Positions 34,350 to 45,364 of a stretch of 64,000 nt of DNA are shown here, piece after piece. The first letter of the stretch is position 1, and the number at the start of each line of letters is the position of its first letter. Both the position numbers and the translations under genes were made by a program. The stretch is from NCBI GenBank assembly GCA_036362985.1, contig JAYGXS010000007.1, forward strand, positions 9,136,532 through 9,200,531. Direction: 5' to 3'. The notes beneath the pieces were generated by a model. That model saw only the letters and a program-made list of their open reading frames with translations, ran no database searches and was not told the origin of the DNA. Source of the stretch: Ligula intestinalis. Lineage: Eukaryota; Platyhelminthes; Cestoda; Diphyllobothriidea; Diphyllobothriidae.

Positions 34350-34535
34350 AATTAGGTTTAGGATTAAGGCGAGGGTTGCGTTTCAGCTTGAAGTTACGAT
34401 CAGAGTTGAAAATATAGGCAGGATTATGTTAAGGGTTAAGGTTTGGATTCGTATTAACTTAAGGGTTTAGGGTAGAGCTAGGATTAAGATTAAAGTTACA
34501 GTTTCGTTAACTTTGGAGTTAGCAGTAGGGTTGAT
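34350..34535 (+). repeat. Degenerate TTAGGG/AGGGTT-like array
   Basis: It holds about 25-30 diverged hexamer-like units such as TTAGGT, TTAGGA, AGGGTT, AAGGTT and TTTAGGG, in the same orientation as the array at 29118-29185. Confidence 0.7.
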
Positions 34536-35687
34536 GCACGTAAATACATGCCCTTCCTTAACTTAATCCCAGGACGAATTAGTTAAAGTGGGGGAGGCGT
34601 CCCTATTTCCGGTTTCTGTTTAGACGCGCAAATGATTTCTTGCCAGTGCACGTCATTTAAAACAGTGTCTATAAATTTACATGCACTTGCGGATGCAAGA
34701 ACATAGGGCGAACGCAACAGCAGTTTGTAGTCAGATCTGTAGAGCCCCTACTTAGATGACTGTCAAGTAGGAAAGCAAAATTCCACGCTCATCCATTACG
34801 AAACAGTTGCTGGATACGGGTCACCCAGTGGACCCTTAAATTTCCCTCGGAGTACGACTGTGTGACCGTCGCTGTCGAATATGCCCACCACGAACCTCAG
34901 CAAACTGAAGCAATGCGTCGACTCCCGCGGGATTATAGTCAAAGCAGAATTGCGGAGAATCTATTCCACTCTCTCACCACTCCCGCACTGTGATCCAATA
35001 TCAAGACAAACGTTGAGAAGATCAGGGATGGGGAGGTCGCAGGCAGTTGGCGCGACCAACACTCAACATGCGTACCAACAATACATATCGTTAGTTATGC
35101 TTCTGTTTGAGACCGCCATAAAAGCCACATTGAGAAGGAGCCATTGAGCCTGATTTTCAGCCCGCAGTAAGCTACTCCCAATAACAAGATCCCTCGGAGT
35201 ACTTCTTCTGGCGCGAACAACTCAGATATTGCGCTACCCGGAGGCGGTCTATAGACGGCAGGCGAAACCCAACCTATATAAACAGTTGGAACACAGGATT
35301 AATCTAAATTTGCTTTGGTAACATCCAGCTTCTAGACTTACACATTTCTCCCCATCGTTTTCTATTCAAAGTTTTCTCCCACTTTTGTTTCCATAGGGTG
35401 GTTTAATTTGCTGAGTAGCCTACCTGACCCTGCTGTTTTTGAATCAATTTTTCTGTCCGAATTCAAATTGTTGTATTTTCGCATTTGTTCTTAATGTTGT
35501 GTAGCAACACGTAGCAGCTGATCAGCAGTTTGCAATATTTGCATGCTTTAAATTCGTATTAGGATAAATATCCCTTTAAAATCATTAGTATCGAGTCTCT
35601 CTGACCTGCAAAGTGGGTAATTATATTGCCTAGGAGGGGTAACCTCAGGCGCTATGCTGACTTGCTCTTTTATCTTCTCTCTACAAG
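34536..35687. other. Intron, nothing recognised
   Basis: I see no supportable exon or repeat in this interval. Confidence 0.3.
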
Positions 35688-35812
35688 GTTTACTCGATGA
35701 GCCGAAGACAACGCTTCCAGCAGCGGTGAAGGTCCCAGTAGACATGGACATCAGCGTTGCTACACCACTACAACGTGTGAGCCAGAAGAGTCCAAAAACC
35801 GAAAGGATGGAG
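35688..35812 (+). CDS. Exon D of the AT-hook/SYCP2-like downstream region
   Basis: The acceptor is TCTACAAG and the donor GTATAG. Entry is phase 1 and exit phase 0, matching both neighbours. It encodes GLLDEPKTTLPAAVKV, then DMDISVATPLQRVSQKSPK. No domain is known. Confidence 0.65.
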
Positions 35813-35905
35813 GTATAGCCTCTTTGGTGTTACTTTTAAATGCCTAGGAGAAATCTCCATTGGACCCATCATCAGCGAGTAATTTTTATTTCGCACTTCT
35901 ACTAG

Positions 35906-36275
35906 GAGATCAAAGAAGACAGTCAGGAGTATGCAATCTTTGGTAGCCCGCCGCCCACCGCTCCAGACAGTGCTCTTCGCGGAAGATCGACTGGCCGACC
36001 CAGCACCAGTTTCATGACGGGTGTTGAAGGCGAAGACGAGGAATCCATCTCACGCGCATTAGTGACTCCGAATACTGCGCGAGTGGGGGAGAGTGACGCC
36101 GCCATGCCCATACCATCGCCCCTGTCTTTTTCGGGATTGCGTAAGGCTGAGAAAGCCATCTGTGAAAAGAAGAAGACAGTGGGTGCAGTTAAACGGCTCT
36201 GTGATACGACAAACACCTACCTAGAGGACAAGTCACCAGTTTGTTCGCAAAGTCAAGGCAGCAATTCTCGGAGCG
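35906..36275 (+). CDS. Exon E of the same gene
   Basis: The acceptor is CTACTAG and the donor a consensus GTAAGT. It is phase 0 in, phase 1 out. The 370-nt exon encodes EIKEDSQEYAIFGSPPPTAP, a short basic RGRSTGRPSTS stretch, an acidic patch (GVEGEDEESIS), then LSFSGLRKAEKAICEKKKT and Ser-rich sequence. The intron before it is only 93 nt. The composition is that of a disordered chromatin-associated protein, but I recognise no family. Confidence 0.7.
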
Positions 36276-36755
36276 GTAAGTGCTTAAGTTGCTTCAAGGT
36301 CCTCCCGTCAGGAATGTCTGCTGCGGTCATTAGGTTGTCGTAGGAAGTAGGACATATATTTTAAGTAGCAGCAAAAGTAAAACTTTTGGATATATCCCTG
36401 ATTCTCCCCCTCTACTCCGTTATTGGAACACATCAGTGTGTTGCCTTTTCCAATCATTCTCCCAATAAAGTCTCCTAAGCACTTTAGATGTATTCTTATT
36501 GGAACTAGGCCTACGCTCTCCCTTAACTTGAAGCATTTCAGCGTCTTGATAAGAAACAGATTCTATGCTTTTCCATCAGAACTAAAGCGTGTCCTAATAA
36601 TAGTCCTCTTAGTGTCTAGCTATCCCTTTACGAGTGCACAGCTATGTAGTTTTATTAAGTCCTGGTTTTCCATTATTATACTCTCTTGCTCAAAAGTCCC
36701 AATCAGCCCTGTTGACTTCCGACTGATACCTAATGTTTTTGGTTTCTGTTTAAAG
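36276..36755. other. Intron, nothing recognised
   Basis: This is a 480-bp intron with a pyrimidine-rich 3' end (TTTCTGTTTAAAG). Confidence 0.5.
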
Positions 36756-37202
36756 GCGCGATCCTGGTACCACTTCTGGGAAAAATGGTTGATCTAAAGC
36801 GGAAGGCGCAACCCTCAAAGAATAAAGCCAAAATTGATCCGCTGCCACCCACTGAGCCCTTAATTACTAATCTGGTCTCCCCAACAGCAGTGGACTCGAA
36901 GATAACGACGACAATAACGACAACACATCCAGTCTCCCCTACAGATATAAACGAGTCCCTGCCTAAGGCACTGCCTTCGCGTAAGAAGCGTCAATCAGCC
37001 AGAGGTGGTATGGGACGTCGATTCTTTGCATCTTCGTTCGCGGAGCGGTGTAGGCGCGATGAAATCCGTTTCTTACAGGCCTGTAAAGCCACGAAACCGA
37101 ACACGACCACGAATGAATCCCGATCTGCAGCCGATGCACGCAAAACGAGTCGGCGACCTGGAAAGCAGGTGGCATTGGACGAGGTCACCTTGTCCCAACT
37201 TT
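36756..37202 (+). CDS. Exon F of the same gene, basic Arg/Lys-rich segment
   Basis: The acceptor is TGTTTAAAG and the donor GTAAGTT; the exon is phase 1 in and out. It encodes GAILVPLLGKMVDLKRKAQP, a Thr-rich run, then ALPSRKKRQSARGGMGRRFF, AERCRRDEIRFLQACKA and RKTSRRPGKQVALDEVTL. It is strongly basic, which suggests DNA or nucleic-acid contact or a nuclear localisation signal (SRKKRQSARGG). If the donor were not used, the frame would stop at about 37285. Confidence 0.68.
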
Positions 37203-38180
37203 GTAAGTTGATACTCTTTGGGAAACCAGACAAGCTTGCTTCGAAAAATTTCCAGACTGGTTCCTCAGTTCAGCATCCAGCATAGGATGTTCTCACAACA
37301 ACCATATAACTGCATTCTTAGCAATAGGGTCTGCGAAAATCTAACGGTTGTGCTTATATAGGACTGTTTTCGTTCGCCTCTTCTTGCTGTCGGGGATGCG
37401 ATTTACAGGTCGAAATTGCTACTAGTGTATGCTCCATCTGAACACATTGCCTCAAAGAATGTTAGGCCTTTTTTGGACAAACAGGTGGCTAAATGCAACC
37501 GAATATGGCCGAAACAGTTACCTTTTCAGAGGTGCCTGAGTAATAATTATTGTCGTGTGCTTGCACTTATTGAACCCACGTCCATGTCTTGCCGAATCGC
37601 CCCCCCCTACCCCCAACCTACTGTATCTCGGTAGACAATATTAGCCGATCTCCTTACTGAATCACCTGAGTTCCCTCACATCTGGTTCTAGTGCCCTAAT
37701 CCATGCAGACGTACAACAAATTAGTCGCTTAACCAGTCGACTGGAAAGCAGGTCGCAGGCGCACTGGGAGACAGAGGCTGGTTCGCCTCGGATCTCAGAC
37801 AGTAATTCCTTGCTGTAACCAGTCCATCTAACTAAAAGTCATGCCTGAGCACATCGTCAACTTTTGAAATAACTCTCCTACTCAAGATTTGGTATCCGGA
37901 TGGAACGACTTCTTCTGAATATGAGATCCATAGGGCCATCTGCATGAACCCTGATACGTTTAGAGGTTGGGATCATTTCAAGTGTAGCAAACGTGACGGG
38001 CTGAATGGACAGGATCTTTCCCCAGCTGTTGGTGCAATTGTTTTGAGCAGACATTCGGTCGTGTGTTTTTGTTCAGGAATATATTGTTAGGATGGTAGCC
38101 TGACCAAAGGCTAGCAACCTTGTCGGCTCTCCTAAGGCGTCGAGCCTGCCGCTGACCGCCGCAATGATTCCTTTGTTCAG
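37203..38180. other. Intron, nothing firm
   Basis: A possible exon near 37407-37481 (acceptor ATTTACAG, donor GTGGCT) cannot be joined in phase to exon F, so it is not part of the model. Confidence 0.35.
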
Positions 38181-38184
38181 TAGC

Positions 38185-38824
38185 GTTCGCTGGGCTGGCC
38201 CCCAAGAGATGACCTTAGACCGCACGCATGCACGCACGCACGCACGCATGCACACGAGCGTATGCAAGGCACAAGGCCCGATGGTCAACTGGTCGCGTGA
38301 CGTTATCCCAATGCGGCCAACCAGGCCACAAGAGAACGCGCAGACAATCTCTTATAAGCCACTGTCACGCCTGACAGAGATAGTTGCAACAGCGGATACG
38401 CGGCGACGCCAGTCCGCTCCCAATGCCGGGATTGCCCCGAGGCGGTACAAGGAGAGTTGCAGCCGCACCGGATAGCGAGGATGCTAGTCCGCTCCCAATG
38501 CCGGGCTTGCCCCGAGGCGGGACAAAGAGCGCGCTGGAGACGAACCAGCGAGACAACAGCCACCCGAGACAGCTCCTCCGGGTTTTGTACACGATAGACT
38601 CTCCTCCGGGTGGATTGCAGAATTATGCCATTCTTATTGTGTTCTTCCTTGGGGATTTCAACAGGGCGTCATTCAACAGTGACACACGTAAAAGCGGCAT
38701 CAGTTTGTTACCGTTATAACAGTGGCGACGAAGGTGAGATTATTCTCCTGGATGTTACAACATTTCAGCATGTGTATTGCCGCGTCCGGTCTAAGGTCAT
38801 CGTTTGGGGGCCAGCCCAGCGAAC
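38185..38824. mobile_element. 640-bp element with about 38-bp terminal inverted repeats
   Basis: The left end (38185-38223) begins GTTCGCTGGGCTGGCCCCCA and runs into GACCTTAGACC. The right end (38786-38824) is its reverse complement with about two mismatches. Between them lie a (GCAC)n stretch and a tandem repeat, and no transposase. I cannot find a matching target-site duplication, so the superfamily is open. It is a likely nonautonomous DNA transposon inside an intron. Confidence 0.75.
38391..38532 (+). repeat. Tandem repeat, about 75-bp unit, two copies
   Basis: Two copies of a GC-rich unit share AGTCCGCTCCCAATGCCGGG (starting at 38411 and 38486) and TTGCCCCGAGGCGG. They lie inside the inverted-repeat element and differ at a few positions. 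Confidence 0.88.
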
Positions 38825-39765
38825 ATATACCCTTTTACTCATTTTAAAGAAGAGATTTTTTTCTTTTAGTTAATTAATCGTCTTGTCATCACGAGAGACA
38901 GATTCTTGTTGCCCTGAGAACCAGACGAGGAACCAGTTTAGACACTTATCTGAAAGTTGCGAAACCACAAAAGCTAGTTTAATGCCTTGTTTTACTCTTT
39001 GTTTCTTAACAAAATTCTACCTGGTCTATCAGCTGAACAAGTTTGCACCAAAATAACAAGTTCTATCTTCCTGTATTCAAGTGCATTACAACCATTACTG
39101 GGCCCGCAGCTCAGCTACAGTGGCGTTGGCCTTTTAAACAACTAAACCGGAGTTTTAGTCCCAGGTATTCTGGTACTACTGTTAGATTACTAACTGCCAA
39201 CGGACGACGATGCAAAAGCAGCCGAATCATTTTTCCTTGTCGGTTTTCGTCCAGCCTAATGTCTAACACTTTTGCAGCTTGCTGCAGACTCAGCGGATCG
39301 CAGCTCTATCGATGCATTGATTCCGTAGGTCAGGCTTTGCTTCTGTTCCCGCCAACAGAACACTTAATTTATATATTTAGAAAAATAGTATTGATCGTTA
39401 TGACGATGTTGGAACACAGAAAACCAAGCTGGTAATCTGGTCAAATGGTTCAATTCCGCTTAACTTCTTACGAGATTTGATTACGTTTAGTTCATTTTAC
39501 CTATTACCGGTTTACATCGGGAAATATTGACACTCGTCGATGAACGCTTGAGTTCTGTTAGCGATCAATAAACGTTCACCTACGAGTATTCTGGAGGTTT
39601 CAAAAAAAAGCCACATGCGCTATAGTCCGAAGCTTTGCATTTACAAGATGAAACTTATCAACTGTTGCTAACTTCCTTCTCGCCAATTCGACAGAACTTT
39701 TACAGTGACTTTTCTTTTTTGTTGTACTGATTACATAAGCCAATGCTTTACCATTTTATGTAAAG
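38825..39765. other. Intron, nothing firm
   Basis: An open frame of 130 codons at 39043-39435 has no splice sites or motif supporting it. A segment near 39515-39580 (ATTGACACTCGTCGATGAACG) resembles 31370-31440 and is probably part of a dispersed repeat. Confidence 0.35.
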
Positions 39766-39910
39766 CCTACTTGGAGGACAAGGATTCTCCCTATCGACCC
39801 CCTAAGTCGCGTCCCCAGGCAGGCGGCAGCTCTGGTAGCTGCACGCTCAAATCACGTCCGGCAATACGAAAAGCTGCTGCAATTGCTCGTAGTCGTATGG
39901 CAATTGACAG
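39766..39910 (+). CDS. Exon G of the AT-hook/SYCP2-like downstream region
   Basis: The acceptor is TATGTAAAG and the donor GTATGT. It is phase 1 in, phase 2 out, and so follows exon F and precedes exon H correctly. It encodes SYLEDKDSPYRPPKSRPQ, then LKSRPAIRKAAAIARSRMA. The sequence is basic with no known domain. Confidence 0.68.
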
Positions 39911-41285
39911 GTATGTACGCCCAATATATTATGTTTATCCATAAAAATATTGTATTGGTAAAGAAGAAAGGTGGCGCCGGCATACAGAGCTTTTTGCTCT
40001 CACATTCGATCACAGCCAGACGTCCGTCACAATTAATTGGGCCCACATCCTCCATAATCGCCCCATTTTCGTTGCTGACGTGGTCATTCGGCGCCCACAG
40101 CAAACAGTTATCGATTTTTATACGTTCAACTTTTAACTGTTTTGTTCAGACTCTATAACTAGCCACTCTTTTGTTGCTGCTTCCTAGCTCTGAAGAGGGA
40201 CTCCTGTAAGAGTCTGTTAGCTCAGAGTAGCAAAGAAATCGTTCCGGTGTTCGACCGTCTTTCTTATTTAAAGTTGCAAATACCTGGAACGCAAACATTC
40301 TCTTCCATTCATAAAATACTGTTTTTATTATATTACGTAGCCTCTTCCGTGTTCCTGTTTGCACATCTTAAAGAATAGGTCTTCAGCAGTGATCTGCTTA
40401 GGGGAACACGTGCGCCGGGCTGCTACAGGAACTGGTACTTGTCTTATTCCCTAAACAAATATTCACCATGTTAGCAACCATATTCTGAAAGTTGCTAGGC
40501 GAGAATCACTAATTTGGAAAAGTAAAGCTGTTCTCACCGTAGTATATATTTCCTGGTACTGATGTTTCAAAGAGTTTTTTCGACTCTTTACTGTTAAAGC
40601 GTTTAATGCCGATGATCCACCACAAAATTTTAAATGACTGCCTGAGCTAATCGGTCCTAAAATGATTGATTTTATTCTTCCTTCGCTGCCTCTAGCGTTT
40701 TAGGAGTGGGGTTTATGGGGTAAGACGGCCGTTGGCGTTACGCGCCGTCACCTCGAAGGTAATGATTGTTTACCCAGCGCCTGCTTTTCTTGATAAAATG
40801 TTTGAATATTTATTAGCCTGGAAAGGGGCATAAAGGTATTCTCTTTCAGCTATCTTGTCGGCGAGCCACTTTACTTTGTCTGATGATCACTCGCGAACTT
40901 TTACTTTCACGAACCTAAGAAGCATGCAGATAATGCGCAAAATATTTCCTACAAGAGTTTGCCAGTACGCTCCCCATCTCATGGAAAGATAAACCACCTA
41001 AAACTCCCCCGGGCAATAAAAAATATGTTCCCACCGGGTTGTTTACTTTAGGATCTGCTCTTCGGTTTGAAAAGGGAGGGAGGGAGCGTTCTTCTGGAAC
41101 TTTATTTTACTAAGGCCAAGTTGAGGCGTCACGTTAGAGTTCATCCGAGTTCCACTCTGTCCATTACACAGCATTAATTTAACCCCTCGGGCTTATTGAT
41201 TTTCCTCTCTTCTCGCATAACTTTAATTCTTTTATAAATTCAAAAAGAATTGCCATTTAGTGTGTGTTGTGTACTGCATTTTTAG
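39911..41285. other. Intron, nothing recognised
   Basis: I find no repeat or exon that I can name. Confidence 0.35.
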
Positions 41286-41685
41286 TGATGACGATGCAGA
41301 CCATTCGTTTTCAATTGCTGACAGTGAAGACGACCAAATAACTAGTCGACCACACCCTAGAACGTGTTCCGCTGCGGGCAAATCGAAAGCAGCTTCGTCA
41401 AGAAATCAAAACGCCAACGAAGAAGCTGACTTTTTGATCCCCTCCTCAGTCGTGGAGGCAAATGCTCCCGAAGAGGCCTGTCTTCGAAGTATCTCCCCAA
41501 TGAGTTCCCTTGAGGCACCGTTGTTATTTGACCGATCTCCAAATAGCCTCTTTGAATTAACAACATCTTTCGACGATGCAGTCGAGGCCGGTGGACCTCA
41601 AAAACGGACAAAAAGAACTCGAGGTAGACCTCCACTGCATGCAAAAGGTGGGGGGAAAGTCCAAAATCGAAGTCCTCTCAAAAAG
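41286..41685 (+). CDS. Exon H, acidic region and second AT-hook-like motif
   Basis: The acceptor is TTTTTAG and the donor a consensus GTAAGT. It is phase 2 in, phase 0 out. It begins SDDDADHSFSIADSEDDQ, an acidic Ser-rich patch, continues through LIPSSVVEANAPEEACL and FELTTSFDDAVEAGG, and ends with KRTKRTRGRPPLHAKGGGK, an AT-hook-like RGRP core with flanking basic residues. With exon A this gives two RGRP motifs in one product, about 700 residues apart. Confidence 0.72.
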
Positions 41686-41886
41686 GTAAGTGACGAGAAT
41701 ATTCCCTACCCTCCAATATTTTTACTAGACGTGTTATACACAAGGTGAAGACAAAAATGGCCTGTAGGGCCGCCTAAATACTTAACTGTGTTGGAAGTGA
41801 TCAAAAATATTAAATTAAGTAAATTTATATTTGTTTGAATGTACTAAATAGAATGAACTATATAAACGTAAACTCTCGTTGCTCAG

Positions 41887-42029
41887 GCAATTGATGCTTA
41901 TAGAGGAAAAACAACCTTATATTTGGTGAAATTTGAAAAAAAAGGAGAAAGTCGGGTTACTGAAAATGTAAAAGTAAGTTATTTTATACGCCAAGGGCAA
42001 ATAGATCATCTAAAGACAGTCCTGCCAAG
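41887..42029 (+). CDS. Exon I, short conserved-looking segment
   Basis: The acceptor is TTGCTCAG and entry is phase 0, matching exon H. It encodes AIDAYRGKTTLYLVKFEKKG, then ESRVTENVK up to a consensus donor at 41974 (GTAAGT). A second donor at 42030 would add VSYFIRQGQIDHLKTVLP. The TLYLVKFEKKG core faintly resembles a chromo or chromo-shadow first strand; I do not claim homology. In contrast to its neighbours it looks folded, not disordered. Confidence 0.55.
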
Positions 42030-44012
42030 GTAAACCTAACTTATATTTTAAGAGATAAAACCGGTGTGCGGTCTGAAACTCCCTGTCTGAAAAGACTCAA
42101 CATGAGCTACACAAAGGATTTTTAAAGTCTTACATGCGATCACCAGAAGTGTACAGACTTTTTGAATACAAAACTTAAAAACTGTCTTTGGCCCCACAAG
42201 ATAGGTAGTTTACGGTCGACAATTTATGTTTATCGGTTTTGGTGCACATTTTCCATTTACGGACCAAGTCGTCCGTGGTCGAAGCATCGCACGATTCCAT
42301 CGGTCTATTCAAGCGAAAATTTATCTCCCAACCAAATCTTATTTTATGTGCGCGAGGCTGAAAAGTTGTTTGTCGAAGGTTTTTTATGGTGCAATCAACC
42401 ACCACAATAAGCAGAATTTTAATGTCAGACCACTGCATGTTTTCAAAGTACTAACCATCTGTTGGGCAAGCGGCCTTGATAGTTGGTTGGTTGGTTGGCT
42501 TACTCGCTATCTTTTGAACCCATTATGAAAGATTTGCAATTTTGGGCAGTCCCCATTTTCCAGATGTCATGCAGATTTCAGGCATCTCGAAGGAAACGAG
42601 GGTCCTGTATAAACTGGGGCGAACTGAAGCACAGACTGAATTCATGGCATCTAGGAAAGTAAATTGTTCCAGAACCGTTCGCTTACCAGGGCAACGCCAT
42701 ACCAAGGAGTACTCCAACTCTGACCAAATTCTAGTACGAATCTCTGAAACATGTCAAACTTTTAGCAAGCCAAAAAAAACAGTTTGAAATCTGCGTGTCA
42801 TCAGCCTTTCCGGGTAACTGGGGCCTACAGAACTATATTGTTTACTCCCCCAAACGGAGCCTACACGTAGGCAGTGTGTCAAAATCAGAGATGGGACATG
42901 ATTCATTTCGCTAACGAGGCCTACGAAGGACAAGGAAGGTAAAGCGCCAGAAGCTTATCTCAAGAATTGAAGTTCGGGCATGTCCGATGTTATTCGGAAG
43001 TGGGCGGCTCATGAGCGTCCCCGCAGGGTGGCCTTTTTATCAAGATCGCCAATGCTCCTCAAAGGAATGATTGACAAAAACGGCACTACGATAACTATCG
43101 CAGAAAAAACCCTTGCTGCTGCGATCTTCAGGCCCGGTTCCGTAGGGAAGCGAAGACGTATATTCTGTGCAGAGCTATTGCAGTATAGGTTTGAGGAAGT
43201 TTAAAGCTTGACGAGCGCAGGACCGTCCCCCGCGACGGCGGCGTCCGGAATGTGAGAGCGTGGCAGCGCTCACAGTGAGGTGCTGTGTAAGTCAGCCTTA
43301 ACGGTGATTGACCAGAGCGGACTGTGGCCGGCATACACTGGGGCAGGCGTGCAAGAATTCGTGAGAGGCGCGAGGTTTAGCGTTGCGCTCGGAGTTGGGT
43401 TACTATATAACCGCCCAAAAATCCCACTCTTTGCCCCTTGACCGGGCTACCAGGAAAGATCTGCTTTAAAAGCTCAAACGGTCTGGAGCTGGGCAGCCAG
43501 TATGCAAGATGTGGACTGGTGTCGTTAGTGTCAGATCTCTGAACACGGACCTGATTCATCAGTTCATGTTCAGGGTCTCCAAAATGGGCTTTGCGAAAAT
43601 TTCGCTTCAATCGCAATCCCAACACGGCAAAACCACCACCAACACGACAAAATGCCAGCAGCACCAAAGAAAGTGCCACTCGAATATTTATGCTGGTATG
43701 TATGCGTGTGTCAATTTTTTTTATAATGAGGAATGAGGCTTTGCGTTGCCATCGGGATGGATTACCCAGTATTGGTCTCAATCTCACGCCTGCCTCCCCA
43801 TTGCACCAGTTGACTCACCGAGCCTGTGATTTGGCGCAACACATACAACTTGTAGAAAGACCTGATGGCCAAATGGTGGCTTAACCTCTTTAAAAAATCG
43901 GAGGCATTTTAAAGTATGAACCCCAGTTTACCAACTGCAAGACCCCCCCCCCCCAACCGGGAACTGTGAGTTTAATCACACTTAGGGTCGATTCAACTTA
44001 CGACTCCCGGTG
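42030..44012. other. No recognised gene
   Basis: About 2 kb in which I see no exon with paired splice sites. There is a GC-rich part near 43200-43400 and a poly(C) tract at about 43945-43960. Confidence 0.35.
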
Positions 44013-44145
44013 GGGACCTCGTGGCTCAGGTAGCTAGAGCGTTGGCTGTACCAAAAAAAGCCCTCCCTTTGCTGGCGTAGGTTCAAATCCCAGCGAGGCC
44101 ACAGAGTGTTTTCGCAATTAGATCAAATGATTTATCCTATTTTGC
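44013..44145 (+). repeat. SINE-2 copy with odd tRNA-like head
   Basis: The head at 44013-44102 has near-pairing ends (GACCTCG and CGAGGCC), a good D arm (GGCTCAGGTAGCTAGAGC) and a degraded T arm (GTAGGTTCAAATCCCA). As in the 25.0 kb copy, the middle (GTTGGCTGTACC, then CCCTCCCTTTGC) is too long for an anticodon arm. The tail GAGTGTTTTCGCAATTAGATC matches the other copy. Confidence 0.6.
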
Positions 44146-45364
44146 TAACTCCTCTCCCCCTTCTTACCATCTGCAATCATAACTCAGTTTGGCCTGGTAT
44201 GAGGTATTGTTTTTGTGGTGTTGGCTTTACATTACTTAGGTTGGCGGCACCAAAGATGTTGGTTTTTCGATTGACCCTCACCTTTGTAGTAGGTTTCTTC
44301 TCCCGAAAAACACCAATAAGTATGGTGTCGACCACAGTTTCATCAGTGTGTTACGACTATTTAAGGATAGAGTGAGCAGTTTCCATATACTGCCATTTTC
44401 GTGGATGCTGTTGCATGTGGTCCTTGTTTTTTAAAGTTTTTCTCGGATGCTGGCCCAGGTCACTAACGAAGTGTGCTGTTGAGTTACACTCTTGGAAATT
44501 TTCCCCGTCGCAAGTTTGTATTGAATAGGAAGCTGTTTATTTGAAAATTTATTAACGATATTTTGTTAATATTGTTGATAACTGCAACTATGTAAACCCG
44601 TTGTCATATGCGTTTTATGTATCTGGTACCATTATTACTTTTGATTTTCTTTTTCAGCATAGATCACTGTCACTTCCGTGAGTATATCATGCCCATTATT
44701 CCTTTTTTCTCTAACTTTTTACTCAACCCTTTTTCTATCTTTCAATCTCGGTGCGTATCAGCGCTTTTACTGGAGGCTTTTAAAACCCTTAAGGACGAGA
44801 TATAACGTTTGCATGGAACTATCTAGCATAAGAAATGTTAGCCTGATGAATACTACGCAGCTGTACGTAGCCTCTTCTATTTGGCATGCCCTTCTAGACT
44901 TTCTGTCCCATGTGAAGTGTTCCTCCTTCCCTCCTCTGTTCGATGTCAATATTCTTAAATCGTAGATTTCGCGCATTTGATAATCTACATACATTGTGTT
45001 TGAAGTATACAAGTGAACTGTGTGTAGCAGGAAGCTTGATACTACAAACTCATTGTAAAGGAGATAGTCAATCTGCTGTGTTCAACTTTCCTCGGAGTGT
45101 TTCCAATCCTGCGGTTCTGGTCTGGCATCCGTCAATTAGGCCAAGAATTTCTTTTCAGCTAGCACAAATAGACGACATAGGATTGCGGTGAATACCTTTC
45201 CTAGAATGAGTATCTGCCTCTTTTTATCGTTCGAACTTGACCTTCAACTTAATTACATACACCGTCTAGCATACGTCACTCTTCTGGAAATAGCTGTCAC
45301 GTTTTAAAAAGTTCCTTACAAACACTCACATTATGAAGGTGTTCTACCAGCTTTTGGTTAGCAG
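44146..45364. other. No recognised feature
   Basis: The interval is AT-rich, and I find no supportable exon. Confidence 0.3.

Noticed and set aside
37407..37481. Exon between exons F and G (LLLVYAPSEHIASKNV)
   Set aside because: The splice sites look usable, but the phase from exon F would run into a stop. Exon F joins exon G directly in phase.
39043..39435. 130-codon plus-strand frame
   Set aside because: It has neither a recognisable motif nor splice sites in phase with the neighbouring exons. Its length is possible by chance in 64 kb.
40555..40610. Another hammerhead-like motif on the minus strand
   Set aside because: It has a stem with GAAACATCAG, but no CTGATGA-like sequence on the 5' side and no conserved 3' flank.
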